The translations under genes were made by a program, and so were the position numbers. The notes beneath the pieces were generated by a model, which saw only the letters and a program-made list of their open reading frames with translations, was not told where the DNA came from and did no database searches. DNA of 64,000 nucleotides from Streptomyces sp. AC1-42W (lineage in GTDB: Bacteria; Actinomycetota; Actinomycetes; Streptomycetales; Streptomycetaceae): contig NZ_QKWY01000002.1 of the NCBI RefSeq assembly GCF_003248355.1, forward strand, positions 806,001-870,000. Direction: 5' to 3'. Below, one piece after another: positions 44,074 to 52,490 of the stretch; within the stretch, counting starts at the first letter, position 1; each line of letters starts with the position of its first letter.

Positions 44074-44346
44074 ATGACCATTATCGGCTGGATCATTCTC
44101 GGGCTCGTCGCGGGCGTCATCGCCAAGGTCCTGCTGCCGGGCCGCGACCCCGGCGGCCTCGTGGGCACGACGCTCATCGGGATCGTCGGCGCGTTCCTCG
44201 GCGGCTGGATATCCGCGCGCTTCCTGGACCGCGAGATCACCAAGGACTTCTTCGACCCGGCGACCTGGATCGCGGCCATAGGCGGCTCGCTGGTCCTGCT
44301 GATCGCCTACCGGCTGCTCTTCGGCAACTCCCGCGAACGCCGCTGA
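44074..44346 (+). CDS. GlsB/YeaQ/YmgE-family membrane protein
   Basis: A 90-aa protein with three membrane segments and the family glycine zippers (IGWIILGLVAGVIAKVLLPG, GTTLIGIVGAFLGGWI). These are stress-linked small membrane proteins of unknown action. Its 3' end overlaps the convergent alkB gene by 40 bp. Confidence 0.88.
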   Translation: MTIIGWIILGLVAGVIAKVLLPGRDPGGLVGTTLIGIVGAFLGGWISARFLDREITKDFFDPATWIAAIGGSLVLLIAYRLLFGNSRERR

Positions 44347-45020
44347 GGCCGGCCCCGCAGCCCCGTCTCACGCAACGTCACATTGAGCCGGCCGCCGCTC
44401 ATCCCCGTACCGGGCGGAGCGGTGCCCGGCCGGACGGCCGGCACCCCGTGGAACGCCCGCCGCGAGGGCCCGCCGAACACGAACAGATCCCCGGACGCCA
44501 GCTCCACATCGGTCCACGGCCTGCCCCGGCCCCCGCTGTTGCCGAACCGGAAGACACAGGTGTCGCCGACGCTGAGGGACACGACCGGCGCCCCGGACGC
44601 CTCCTCGTTGTCCTGATGCATGCCCATGCGGGCGGCCCCGTCATAGAAGTTCACCAGCGCGGCATCGGGCGCGAACGCCTCCGGACCGCCACCCGCCACC
44701 CCGTCCGTCCCGTACGCCTCCGCCACCGCGGCGCGGCCCAGTTCGGCCAGCCGGGCGGGGAACGGCAGCACCCGCGCGCCGTTCACGTCGTCCGCCGTAC
44801 GCGAGTAGCGGTACGGCTGCCAGTGCCACCCCAGACACACCGTGCGCACCGACATCACCCCGCCGCCCGGCAGCGCCGTGTGCCGCAGCGGTACGGGCCC
44901 CAGGGCCCATTCCCGGCACGCCGCCACCAGCCGCCGCTGCTCCTCGGGCGACAGCCAGTCCGGTACGTGCACCGCGCCCGGCGCGACGACCGTACGCGGC
45001 CTGGGGAACAGCCCCTCCAT
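44307..45020 (-). CDS. alkB: AlkB-like 2-oxoglutarate/Fe(II) dioxygenase
   Basis: A 237-aa enzyme that oxidatively removes alkyl groups from damaged nucleobases. The iron ligands are seen in MGMHQDNEE (His, Asp) and in AFHG, and the 2-oxoglutarate motif in RLNVTLRETG; ALVNFYDGAARM supports the assignment. ATG 45020 overlaps the ogt stop by one base, so both repair genes are coupled. The last about 15 residues are Arg-rich and read through the convergent gene. Confidence 0.9.
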   Translation of the reverse strand: MEGLFPRPRTVVAPGAVHVPDWLSPEEQRRLVAACREWALGPVPLRHTALPGGGVMSVRTVCLGWHWQPYRYSRTADDVNGARVLPFPARLAELGRAAVAEAYGTDGVAGGGPEAFAPDAALVNFYDGAARMGMHQDNEEASGAPVVSLSVGDTCVFRFGNSGGRGRPWTDVELASGDLFVFGGPSRRAFHGVPAVRPGTAPPGTGMSGGRLNVTLRETGLRGRPQRRSRELPKSSR

Positions 45021-45544
45021 CAGCGCGCGGCGAGGGCGGTGAGGGACCCTTCGAGTCCGAGCAGCCGTTCCTTGCGCTCCAGCCCACCCGCATACCCGCG
45101 CAGCGTGCCGTCCGCGCCGATCACCCGGTGGCAGGGCCGTACGACCAGCAGCGGGTTGCGGCCGATCGCGGTGCCGACGGCGCGCACCCCGGCGCCGCTC
45201 GCGCCGACCCGCTCGGCGATCTGCCCGTACGAGACGGTCTCGCCGTACGGAACGGCCTCCACGGCCGCCCAGACGCGCCGCTGGAACTCCGTACCGCGCC
45301 CCTGCGCGTACACCAGCTCGAACCGGGTCCGGCGCCCCTCGAAGTACTCCCGCAACTGCTCCGCCGCCCCGTCGAACGCCGAGGGGACGTGCGCCCAGCC
45401 CTCCTGGCGGACGGCGCCGCCCTTCTGACCGGGCAGGGAGAGCGAGACGAGCGCGGCCTGCCCCGCCTGTCCGGCCCCGGGCAGCCGCTCGCCGACCAGC
45501 AGCAGTTCGCCGAGCGGGCTGTCGACCGTCGCGTACATGGTCAT
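45020..45544 (-). CDS. ogt: Methylated-DNA--protein-cysteine methyltransferase
   Basis: A 174-aa suicide repair protein that takes alkyl groups from O6-guanine. The active-site motif VVRPCHRVIGADGTLRGYAG holds the acceptor Cys; EFQRRVWAAVEAVPYGETVS is the DNA-binding helix region. ATG 45544 has AGAGGC upstream; ATG 45538 is possible. Operon with alkB covers direct alkylation reversal. Confidence 0.93.
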   Translation of the reverse strand: MTMYATVDSPLGELLLVGERLPGAGQAGQAALVSLSLPGQKGGAVRQEGWAHVPSAFDGAAEQLREYFEGRRTRFELVYAQGRGTEFQRRVWAAVEAVPYGETVSYGQIAERVGASGAGVRAVGTAIGRNPLLVVRPCHRVIGADGTLRGYAGGLERKERLLGLEGSLTALAAR

Positions 45545-45728
45545 GACCGAGCCTCTTCTCCATCCGTACGACCGGCCGAACCACCGGCCGCCACGCCCCA
45601 GTCTGCTGCCGCCGCACCGCCACGACCGGCGGTATTCGGACACGCAGCCCGGGAGGGCCGGATCGGGGCGCCGGTCGCGGTTGCGACCTCGCGCCCCGAC
45701 GCGCCCCGCCGGCGGGCGACCCGGCGGA

Positions 45729-46217
45729 CTACCGGTAGTTCACGAACTGGATGTCGAAGTCGAAGTCCTGCCCCTTGAGCAGCGCCTGTACGGCCTGGAG
45801 GTCGTCCCGGCTCTTCGAGGTGACGCGCAGCTCGTCGCCCTGGACCTGGGCCTTGACGCCCTTGGGGCCCTCGTCGCGGATGATCTTCGCGACCTTCTTG
45901 GCGTTCTCCTGGGTGATGCCCTCCTGGATGGAGGCGAACAGCTTGTACTCCTTGCCGGACAGCTGCGGCTCACCGGTGTCCAGTGACTTCAGCGAGATCC
46001 CGCGCTTGATCAGCTTGGACTGGAAGATGTCGAGGATCGCCTTGACCCGCTCCTCGCCATTCGCCTGCATCAGGATCTTCTCGCCGGACCAGGCGATCGA
46101 GGCGTCCGTGCCCTTGAAGTCGTAGCGGGTGGAGATCTCCTTGGCGGCCTGGTTGAGGGCGTTGTCGACCTCCTGCCGCTCGACCTTCGAGACGATGTCG
46201 AAACTGGAGTCGGCCAT
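45729..46217 (-). CDS. YajQ-family nucleotide-binding protein
   Basis: A 162-aa UPF0234/YajQ protein (ADSSFDIVSKVERQEVDNAL, STRYDFKGTDASIAW, DELRVTSKSRDDLQAVQALL). Members bind cyclic di-GMP or RNA in other bacteria; the role in Streptomyces is unclear. Single-gene unit. Confidence 0.92.
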   Translation of the reverse strand: MADSSFDIVSKVERQEVDNALNQAAKEISTRYDFKGTDASIAWSGEKILMQANGEERVKAILDIFQSKLIKRGISLKSLDTGEPQLSGKEYKLFASIQEGITQENAKKVAKIIRDEGPKGVKAQVQGDELRVTSKSRDDLQAVQALLKGQDFDFDIQFVNYR

Positions 46218-46433
46218 GACGTGTGGCTCCTTGGATCGGGGGTGCTGGGAATGGACGTGCCTGGCGCGACGGGCCGCGAACCCCGCGAGCCCCGCCACCG
46301 GCCAAGCCTAGCCACCCCCGCCCCCGGCAACCGCCGAAGAATCCGGTGGCGAAGCACCCCCGGTCATCAGGTATTGTTTACGTCGTTGCCAGAGAGCACC
46401 GCAGCACAGCGGAACTCGAAGGCGGCATCCCTT

Positions 46434-46515
<82 letters not shown>

Positions 46516-46520
46516 CAAGC

Positions 46521-46550
46521 AAGACCCCCGTCCTTCCGGACGGGGGTCTT
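46521..46550 (+). terminator. Terminator after tRNA-Tyr
   Basis: A perfect 13-bp stem (AAGACCCCCGTCC, 46521-46533, with 46538-46550), 4-base loop TTCC and a T-rich tail (CTTCGTT). It may also serve the convergent gene at 46565. Confidence 0.9.
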
Positions 46551-46564
46551 CTTCGTTGGGGCGG

Positions 46565-47221
46565 TCAGTTGCCCGCGATGTCCTTCACCGCTACCGGCAA
46601 CGGGACCGGGCCGGCGATCAGTTCCAGGGTCAGGCCCGCTGTGGCCGGGGTGTCCAGGAGTTCCAGGAGGGTTGCCGCCACGTCGTCGCGGGGGATCGGG
46701 CCGCGGCCCGTCTTCGCGGCCAGCAGGACCTGGCCGGTGCCGGCGTCGTCGGTGAGCATGCCGGGGCGCAGGATCGTCCAGTCCAGACCGGACCTCGCCC
46801 GGACGTCCGCGTCCGCCGCGCCCTTCGCCCGCAGGTACACGTCGAACACCTCGTCCCCGGCGTGCTCCGGGTCCGCGCCCATCGAGGAGACCACGACGTA
46901 ACGGCGCACCCCCGCCCGCTCCGCCGCGTCCGCGAACAGGACGGCCGCGCCCCGGTCCACCGTGTCCTTGCGGGCCGTACCGCTGTTCGGGCCCGCGCCG
47001 GCCGCGAAGACCGCCGCGTCGGCGCCCCGCAGCACCTCCGCGACCTCCTCGACCGCGGCCGACTCCAGATCCAGCACCACAGGCTCGGCGCCCGCGTCCC
47101 GGAGGTCCCCCCGCTGCTCGGGGTTGCGGATGACGCCGACCGCCTCGTCCCCGCGCGCAGCGAGCAGCCGCTCCAGCCGCAGCGCGATCTGACCATGTCC
47201 ACCTGCGATGACAATGCGCAT
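46565..47221 (-). CDS. NAD(P)-binding (atypical SDR/NmrA-like) protein
   Basis: A 218-aa Rossmann protein. VIAGGHGQIALRLERLLAAR is the dinucleotide site, and YVVVSSMGADP and WTILRPGMLTDD are typical of atypical SDRs of the NmrA/YwnB group. No substrate can be given. Confidence 0.88.
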   Translation of the reverse strand: MRIVIAGGHGQIALRLERLLAARGDEAVGVIRNPEQRGDLRDAGAEPVVLDLESAAVEEVAEVLRGADAAVFAAGAGPNSGTARKDTVDRGAAVLFADAAERAGVRRYVVVSSMGADPEHAGDEVFDVYLRAKGAADADVRARSGLDWTILRPGMLTDDAGTGQVLLAAKTGRGPIPRDDVAATLLELLDTPATAGLTLELIAGPVPLPVAVKDIAGN

Positions 47222-47255
47222 GCGATCGACGGTACGCCGGAGCGCGCCCCCGCGC

Positions 47256-48506
47256 TCACGCCCCGCCGGTGGATTCCGGCCGTCCCTGGCGCGGCAGTCC
47301 CAGGCCCCGCCCGGCGGCCGGTGCGTCGCCGTACTCGCGCACCGCGCTCGTCCGGGCGACCACCCGCCCCCGGTGCACCACGATCCGGCTGTACGCCTGC
47401 GACAGCGCGTCCGCGATCCCCTCCCCGCGCACGGCGAGCAGCTCGGCCGGGAAGCCCGCCTCGACCCGGACCTCGGGCAGCCCCAGGACGTGCCGGGCCC
47501 CGGCGGACACCGCCGCGTACGCGTCCGCCGGGCTCAGGCCGCCCTGCGAGGCCAGCAGGTACGCGGCCTCCAGCGGATCGCCGCGCCCCACCGGGTTGGC
47601 CGGGTCGCGCAGCGCCCCGCTGCCCGCCGCCACCCGCACCCCGGCCGCCCGCAGCAGCCGGACCGGCGCGGTGCCCCGGTCCGCCGCGTCGGCGCAGGCG
47701 CCCTGCGGCAGGACGGTCACGGCCACCCCGGCGCCGGCCAGCCGGTCCGCCAGCCGGGCTGCGGTGTCGGCGGGCAGCCGGGCGAGCCCGGCACAGGGGC
47801 CGATGGCGACCCTCTGGCGCAGTCCGGCCGCCGACGCGGCCAACCGGGCCAGCAGGGCGGGGTCGCCGCCGTCCGTGTGCAGGTCCACGGGGCAGCCGTG
47901 TTCGGCGGCGACCGTCAGGACGGCCTCGGCGTACCCGGGCGGGTCCGGGGCGAGGTCCGGGCAGCCGCCGACCGCGTCCGCGCCCGCCCGCAGCGCGTCG
48001 CGGAGCAGCGCCGGGCCGTCCGCCCCGCTCGGCGGCCGGGGCACGGCGACGACGGTCAGCTCGACCAGGCCGCGCAGGGAGCGCCCGGCCCGCAGGACCG
48101 CTTCGAGCCCGGCCAGGCCCCGGCCGCCGCCGATCCGGACGTGCGCGCGCAGCGCGGTGGCGCCGTGGCCGAGCTGGAGCAGGGCGGCCTCGGTGGCGCG
48201 CCGCTGGATGTCCTCGGGGCGCATGGAGGCCGGTCCCGCGCGGTCGGCGGTCAGGGCGGTGTCGGCGTGGGCGTGCGGTTCGGCGGGCGCGGGGAGCAGC
48301 AGATGGCCGCGCAGGTCCAGCCGGGCGCCGGGGGCGGTGAGGCTGCCCGCGGTGCCCACGGCCTCGATGCGGCCGCCTCGGACGTGTACGTCCACCATCC
48401 GGCCGTCCGCGAGCCGGGCGTCGCGGAGGGTCAGCGCGCCGCTCTCCGGGGCACCGGCGGCGCCGGCCGGGTGGTCGTCGGGTCGCCGCGGCTGGTCGTC
48501 GGGCAT
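47256..48506 (-). CDS. Amidohydrolase-family protein (cytosine deaminase-like)
   Basis: A 416-aa metal-dependent hydrolase. Motifs EPHAHAD (metal His pair), PVDLHTDGG (third His, later Asp region) and the C-terminal composite domain (VEAGFPAELLAVRGEGIADA, RVVARTS) are characteristic. The usual HxH is written HAH. The substrate might be a cyclic amide or nucleobase; unproven. The Pro/Asp-rich first 20 residues suggest that a later start is possible. Confidence 0.82.
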   Translation of the reverse strand: MPDDQPRRPDDHPAGAAGAPESGALTLRDARLADGRMVDVHVRGGRIEAVGTAGSLTAPGARLDLRGHLLLPAPAEPHAHADTALTADRAGPASMRPEDIQRRATEAALLQLGHGATALRAHVRIGGGRGLAGLEAVLRAGRSLRGLVELTVVAVPRPPSGADGPALLRDALRAGADAVGGCPDLAPDPPGYAEAVLTVAAEHGCPVDLHTDGGDPALLARLAASAAGLRQRVAIGPCAGLARLPADTAARLADRLAGAGVAVTVLPQGACADAADRGTAPVRLLRAAGVRVAAGSGALRDPANPVGRGDPLEAAYLLASQGGLSPADAYAAVSAGARHVLGLPEVRVEAGFPAELLAVRGEGIADALSQAYSRIVVHRGRVVARTSAVREYGDAPAAGRGLGLPRQGRPESTGGA

Positions 48507-48720
48507 CGCGCTCCAGGAGACGGCTCAAGATCACAGAGAGTGAGTAGAGCCTAGAGGTGTGGCCCACCCCGTTCCGGGAAGAGCGCAATAGTCGTACCGG
48601 TGCCGCCTTGCTGATCAGCGGTGTGCGGGCGGCCTGAGCGGGGTACGGGACGGGGATGGCCGGGCGCCGCGAAACGGATTTGGGCGATGGGCCACCGAGC
48701 GTGTAATGTCTTCCTCGCTC

Positions 48721-48793
48721 GCCCCAATAGCTCAGTCGGTAGAGCGTCTCCATGGTAAGGAGAAGGTCTGCGGTTCGATTCCGCATTGGGGCT
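48721..48793 (+). tRNA. tRNA-Thr (GGT)
   Basis: A 73-base tRNA with acceptor GCCCCAA/TTGGGGC and anticodon GGT in CATGGTAAG. A small hairpin (CCCCGC-TTC-GGCGGGG area) in the 47-base spacer separates it from the next tRNA; both are probably one transcript. Confidence 0.95.
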
Positions 48794-48839
48794 CTGGTGA
48801 TCGAGAGTCCCCGCTTCGGCGGGGAGGATCAGTCATCAA

Positions 48840-48912
48840 AGCGGTGTAGCTCAGTCGGTAGAGCAAGCGGCTCATAATCGCTGTGTCACCGGTTCAAGTC
48901 CGGTCACCGCTA
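48840..48912 (+). tRNA. tRNA-Met (CAT), elongator type
   Basis: A 73-base tRNA with acceptor AGCGGTG/CACCGCT and anticodon CAT in GCTCATAAT. The fully paired acceptor start argues for an elongator rather than initiator tRNA. Confidence 0.93.
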
Positions 48913-48917
48913 CAAAA

Positions 48918-48955
48918 AGTAGCCGATTGTGGGGTCGGTCCTTCGATCGGCTACT
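48918..48955 (+). terminator. Hairpin between tRNA-Met and rpmG
   Basis: AGTAGCCGAT pairs with ATCGGCTACT (10 perfect bp); the stem is flanked by AAAA and CTTTT. Termination after the tRNAs or partial read-through into rpmG is possible. Confidence 0.75.
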
Positions 48956-48997
48956 CTTTTCTGCGTTCATCCGTTCATCCGTCCAAGGAGCACTCAC

Positions 48998-49162
48998 GTG
49001 GCTGCCACCGACGTCCGCCCGAAGATCACGCTGGCCTGCGTGGAGTGCAAGGAGCGGAACTACATCACCAAGAAGAACCGGCGCAACAACCCGGACCGTC
49101 TTGAGATGAAGAAGCACTGCCCGCGCTGCAACTCGCACACGGCGCACCGCGAAACGCGCTGA
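48998..49162 (+). CDS. rpmG: 50S ribosomal protein L33
   Basis: A 54-aa ribosomal protein. The zinc cysteines are kept ([10 protein letters not shown] ... CPRCNSH), so this is the zinc-binding form. GTG 48998 has AAGGAG 7 bases upstream. Confidence 0.95.
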
Positions 49163-49174
49163 ATCAGGCTCGTG

Positions 49175-49208
49175 CACGAGGCCGTCCCCTCCGGGGGGCG
49201 GCCTCGTG
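49175..49208 (+). terminator. Terminator after rpmG
   Basis: CACGAGGCCGTCCCC pairs with GGGG(G)GCGGCCTCGTG with one bulged base. Confidence 0.75.
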
Positions 49209-49292
49209 TCGTTGTGCGGGCTTGCCGTTGAATGGGGCGGGACGCCGCCACAGGCCGGCCCAGTCGTCTTTCATCCAGGAGGTTGCGAGTTC

Positions 49293-49745
49293 ATGGCGCT
49301 CGACCAGTCCTTCGTGGGACGGACCTATCCGCCCACCGCGCCGTACGAGGTCGGACGGGAGAAGATCCGCGAGTTCGCCGAGGCCGTGGGCGACGCCCAC
49401 CCCGCGTACACCGACCCCGAGGCCGCGGCGGCGCTCGGCCACGGCGATGTCATCGCCCCGCCGACCTTTGTGTTCTCGATCACCTTCAAGGCCGCGGGCC
49501 AGGTCATCGAGGACCCCCAGCTCGGGCTGGACTACAGCCGTGTGGTCCACGGCGACCAGCGGTTCGTCTACACCCGCCCGGTGCGCGCCGGTGACCGGCT
49601 GACGGTGACCTCGACCATCGAGGCCGTGAAGTCCATGGCGGGCAACGACATCCTGGACGTCCGGGGCGAGGTCCACGACGCGTCCGGCGAGCACGTGGTG
49701 ACCGCCTGGACGAAGCTGGTGGCGCGCGCCGCCGAGGAGGCGTGA
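49293..49745 (+). CDS. (3R)-hydroxyacyl dehydratase subunit, HadA-like (MaoC N-terminal)
   Basis: A 150-aa hotdog-fold protein (UPF0336/FAS1_DH type): GRTYPPTAPYEVGREKIREF, DVIAPPTFVFSI, VVHGDQRFVYTRPVRAGD. It matches the non-catalytic HadA partner of mycobacterial HadAB dehydratase. ATG 49293 has CAGGAGG 10 bases upstream. Its stop shares a base with the next start. Confidence 0.88.
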   Translation: MALDQSFVGRTYPPTAPYEVGREKIREFAEAVGDAHPAYTDPEAAAALGHGDVIAPPTFVFSITFKAAGQVIEDPQLGLDYSRVVHGDQRFVYTRPVRAGDRLTVTSTIEAVKSMAGNDILDVRGEVHDASGEHVVTAWTKLVARAAEEA

Positions 49746-50173
49746 TGACGGCGAAGGTGAGTTACGAGGCGGTCGAGGTCGGCACGGAGCTGCCGGCCCG
49801 GTCCTTCCCCGTCACCCGTGCGACGCTCGTGCAGTACGCGGGCGCCTCGGGCGACTTCAACCCGATCCACTGGAACGAGCGCTTCGCCCGCGAGGTCGGC
49901 CTGCCCGATGTGATCGCGCACGGCATGTTCACCATGGCCGAGGCCATCCGGATCGTCACGGACTGGGCCGGCGACCCGGGTGCGGTCGTGGAGTACGGGG
50001 TGCGCTTCACCAAGCCCGTCGTCGTCCCGGACGACGACAAGGGCGCGCTGATCGAGGTCAGCGGCAAGGTGGCCGCCCTGCTGGACGACCGGCGGGTGCG
50101 GGTGGACCTGACGGTGATGAGCGACGGCAAGAAGGTGCTGGGCATGTCGCGGGCCGTGGTGCAGCTCGCCTGA
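49745..50173 (+). CDS. (3R)-hydroxyacyl dehydratase subunit, HadB-like (MaoC)
   Basis: A 142-aa catalytic hotdog subunit. GDFNPIHWNERFAREVGLPD holds the catalytic Asp/His pair of the MaoC family, and IAHGMFTMAEA follows. ATG 49745 (or GTG 49742) is coupled to hadA. The pair probably dehydrates a hydroxyacyl thioester in fatty acid or polyketide metabolism. Confidence 0.9.
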   Translation: MTAKVSYEAVEVGTELPARSFPVTRATLVQYAGASGDFNPIHWNERFAREVGLPDVIAHGMFTMAEAIRIVTDWAGDPGAVVEYGVRFTKPVVVPDDDKGALIEVSGKVAALLDDRRVRVDLTVMSDGKKVLGMSRAVVQLA

Positions 50174-50194
50174 GAGGCGCCGCGTCACGCGTCG

Positions 50195-50228
50195 GTAAGG
50201 GGCACGGTCCATGGGCCGTGCCCCTTAC
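50195..50228 (+). terminator. Terminator after hadB
   Basis: A perfect 13-bp inverted repeat: GTAAGGGGCACGG (50195-50207) with CCGTGCCCCTTAC (50216-50228). Confidence 0.8.
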
Positions 50229-50296
50229 GCGTAACCCCGCCCCGCCGACACCGACACCGGAGCCCCGCGCACGGGCCGCCCCGCCGCCCCTTGACC

Positions 50297-50320
50297 AAGT
50301 TAGTGATTGAGTACTAACTT
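50297..50320. promoter_or_regulatory. Operator/promoter of the TetR gene
   Basis: AAGTTAGT-N8-ACTAACTT is a perfect palindrome just after a -35 box TTGACC (50291-50296) and overlaps the likely -10 TAACTT (50315-50320). The ATG is 6 bases further, so the transcript would be leaderless. The same core (GTTAGT-N8-ACTAAC) precedes the MFS gene, indicating one repressor for both. Confidence 0.85.
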
Positions 50321-50326
50321 ACGAGC

Positions 50327-50884
50327 ATGGCAAGGATGAGTGCAGACGAGCGGCGCGAGAGCGTCATCCGCGCCGCGGTCACCGAGTTCGCCCGCGGCGG
50401 GTACAGCGCGACCTCCACCGAGTCGATCGCCAAACGGGTGGGCGTCTCGCAGCCGTATCTCTTCCGGCTCTTCCCCAACAAGCAGGCGATGTTCCTCGCC
50501 GCCTCCGAGCGCTGCCTCCGCGAGACCCGCGAGGTCTTCGCCGAGGCCGCCGAGGGGCTGGAGGGCGAAGAGGCGCTGCACGCCATGGCCCGCGCTTATC
50601 AGCGGCTGATCGCCGACGACCCGGACAAGCTGCTCATGCAGATGCAGATGTACGCGGCGGTCGCCGCCGCCGAGGCGGCCGGCGACCACGCCTTCGGCGA
50701 GTCGGTACGGGCCGGCTGGCTGGAGCTCTTCGACTCCGTCAACCTCGCGCTCGGCGCCGACGCCAACGACGCCACCACCTTCCTCGCGTACGGCATGCTC
50801 GCCAACACGCTGACCTCGCTCGGCTTTCCGGCCGGACACCGGATCTGGTCCGGCTTCTACGACTCGGCCAGGCCGCTCACCTGA
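50327..50884 (+). CDS. TetR-family repressor of the adjacent MFS exporter
   Basis: A 185-aa regulator. The helix-turn-helix is TSTESIAKRVGVSQPYLFRL (about 30-50). The ligand domain includes LMQMQMYAAVAAAE. It lies in the same direction as the MFS gene and has matching operators before itself and that gene, so autoregulation and exporter control are likely. The inducer is unknown. Confidence 0.92.
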   Translation: MARMSADERRESVIRAAVTEFARGGYSATSTESIAKRVGVSQPYLFRLFPNKQAMFLAASERCLRETREVFAEAAEGLEGEEALHAMARAYQRLIADDPDKLLMQMQMYAAVAAAEAAGDHAFGESVRAGWLELFDSVNLALGADANDATTFLAYGMLANTLTSLGFPAGHRIWSGFYDSARPLT

Positions 50885-50932
50885 GATGACCGTCGTCCTC
50901 TCCGGGTTCGGACCGGTTTTCTGCCCAGAAAA

Positions 50933-50952
50933 GTTAGTGACCAATTACTAAC
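50933..50952. promoter_or_regulatory. Operator before the MFS exporter
   Basis: GTTAGT-N8-ACTAAC, same core and spacing as at 50297-50320, 15 bases before the GTG start of the exporter. Confidence 0.82.
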
Positions 50953-50967
50953 CCTCCAGGGGGAGCA

Positions 50968-52419
50968 GTGAACCAGCACACGAAAGGCCGCGCGGGAGCG
51001 GCCTGGGCCCTCGTCATCACCAGCGTCGCCGGCTTCATGGCGGCCCTCGACAACCTCGTCGTCACCACCGCCCTGCCGTCCATCCGCGAGAGCCTCGGCG
51101 GCGAGATGGAGGAGCTGGAGTGGACGGTCAACGCCTACACCCTGACCTTCGCCGTCCTGCTCATGTTCGGCGCCGCCCTCGGTGACCGCTTCGGCCGCCG
51201 CCGGCTCTTCCTCGCCGGGCTCACCGTCTTCACCGGCGCCTCCGCGGCCGCCGCCCTCTCACCCGGCATCAACGAACTCATCGCCTTCCGCGCCGTCCAG
51301 GGCGTCGGCGCCGCGATCATGATGCCGCTCACCCTCACCCTGCTCACCGCCGCCGTGGAACCGGCCCGCCGGGGCATGGCGCTCGGCATCTTCAGCGCCG
51401 TCACCGGCCTCGCCGTGGCCGGCGGACCCCTGATCGGCGGCGGCCTCACCGAACACATCTCCTGGCAGTGGATCTTCTGGCTCAACGTGCCCATCGGCCT
51501 GCTCCTGCTGCCGCTCGCCCGCTTCCGCCTGGCGGAGTCCTACGCCCCCGACGCCCGGCTCGACCTCCCCGGCACCCTCCTCGTCAGCGGCGGCCTCTTC
51601 GGCCTCGTCTACGGGCTCGTCAACGCCAACGCCGACGGCTGGACCGACCCCACCGTGCTGACCTCGCTCCTCGCCGGCACCGCGCTCCTCGGCGCCTTCG
51701 TCCACCACGGCTTCCGCAGCCGCAGGCCCATGCTGCCCATGCGCCTCTTCCGGGACCGCGGCTTCTTCGGCATCAACATCGCCGGCCTGCTGATGTACCT
51801 CGGGATGTTCGGCTCGATCTTCCTGCTCAGCCAGTACTTCCAGGGCGTCCTCGGCTACTCGCCCACCGAGGCCGGACTGCGCATGCTGCCCTGGACCGGG
51901 ATGCCGATGCTCGTCGCCCCGATCGCCGGAATGCTCTCCGACCGGTTCGGCGGCCGCCCCGTCGTCGTCACCGGACTCGCCCTCCAGGCCACCGGACTCG
52001 CCCTCTTCGCCCTGGCCATCGCCCCCGACGCCTCCTACGTCTCCCAGCTCCCCGGGCTCGTCGTCGGCGGCATCGGCATGGCCCTCTACTTCGCACCGGC
52101 CGCCGGCCTGGTGATGTCCAGCGTCCGCCCCGGCGAACAGGGCATCGCGTCCGGCGCCAACAACGCCCTGCGCGAGGTCGGCGGCGCCCTCGGGGTCGCC
52201 GCGCTCACCACCGTCTTCTCGGCCCGGGGCGGCTTCGGCTCCGCGCGGTCCTTCACCGACGGGACCGTGCCGGCCGTCTGGATCGGCGCCGGGGTCGTCG
52301 CCCTGGCCGCGCTCGTCGCCCTGATGATCCCCGGCCGCCGCGCCGCCACGACGCCGGAACCCGGAACCGCCGCTCAGGTCGAGGGACACACCGGGGAGCG
52401 GGTCTCCGTACCCGCCTGA
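50968..52419 (+). CDS. MFS drug exporter, DHA2 (EmrB/QacA) family
   Basis: A 483-aa transporter with 14 predicted helices. Motif A (GALGDRFGRRR type, here GAALGDRFGRRRLF), the antiporter motif C (GLAVAGGPLIGGGL) and the N-terminal MAALDNLVVTTALPSI are diagnostic. It expels hydrophobic drugs in exchange for protons; the specific substrate is not known. Controlled by the upstream TetR. Confidence 0.92.
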   Translation: MNQHTKGRAGAAWALVITSVAGFMAALDNLVVTTALPSIRESLGGEMEELEWTVNAYTLTFAVLLMFGAALGDRFGRRRLFLAGLTVFTGASAAAALSPGINELIAFRAVQGVGAAIMMPLTLTLLTAAVEPARRGMALGIFSAVTGLAVAGGPLIGGGLTEHISWQWIFWLNVPIGLLLLPLARFRLAESYAPDARLDLPGTLLVSGGLFGLVYGLVNANADGWTDPTVLTSLLAGTALLGAFVHHGFRSRRPMLPMRLFRDRGFFGINIAGLLMYLGMFGSIFLLSQYFQGVLGYSPTEAGLRMLPWTGMPMLVAPIAGMLSDRFGGRPVVVTGLALQATGLALFALAIAPDASYVSQLPGLVVGGIGMALYFAPAAGLVMSSVRPGEQGIASGANNALREVGGALGVAALTTVFSARGGFGSARSFTDGTVPAVWIGAGVVALAALVALMIPGRRAATTPEPGTAAQVEGHTGERVSVPA

Positions 52420-52490
52420 CGTACCCCGCACACCCGGTACGGTCCGTGGCCCCGCCCAGCGGCGGAGCCGCGGACCGTATCCTTGTCCCC

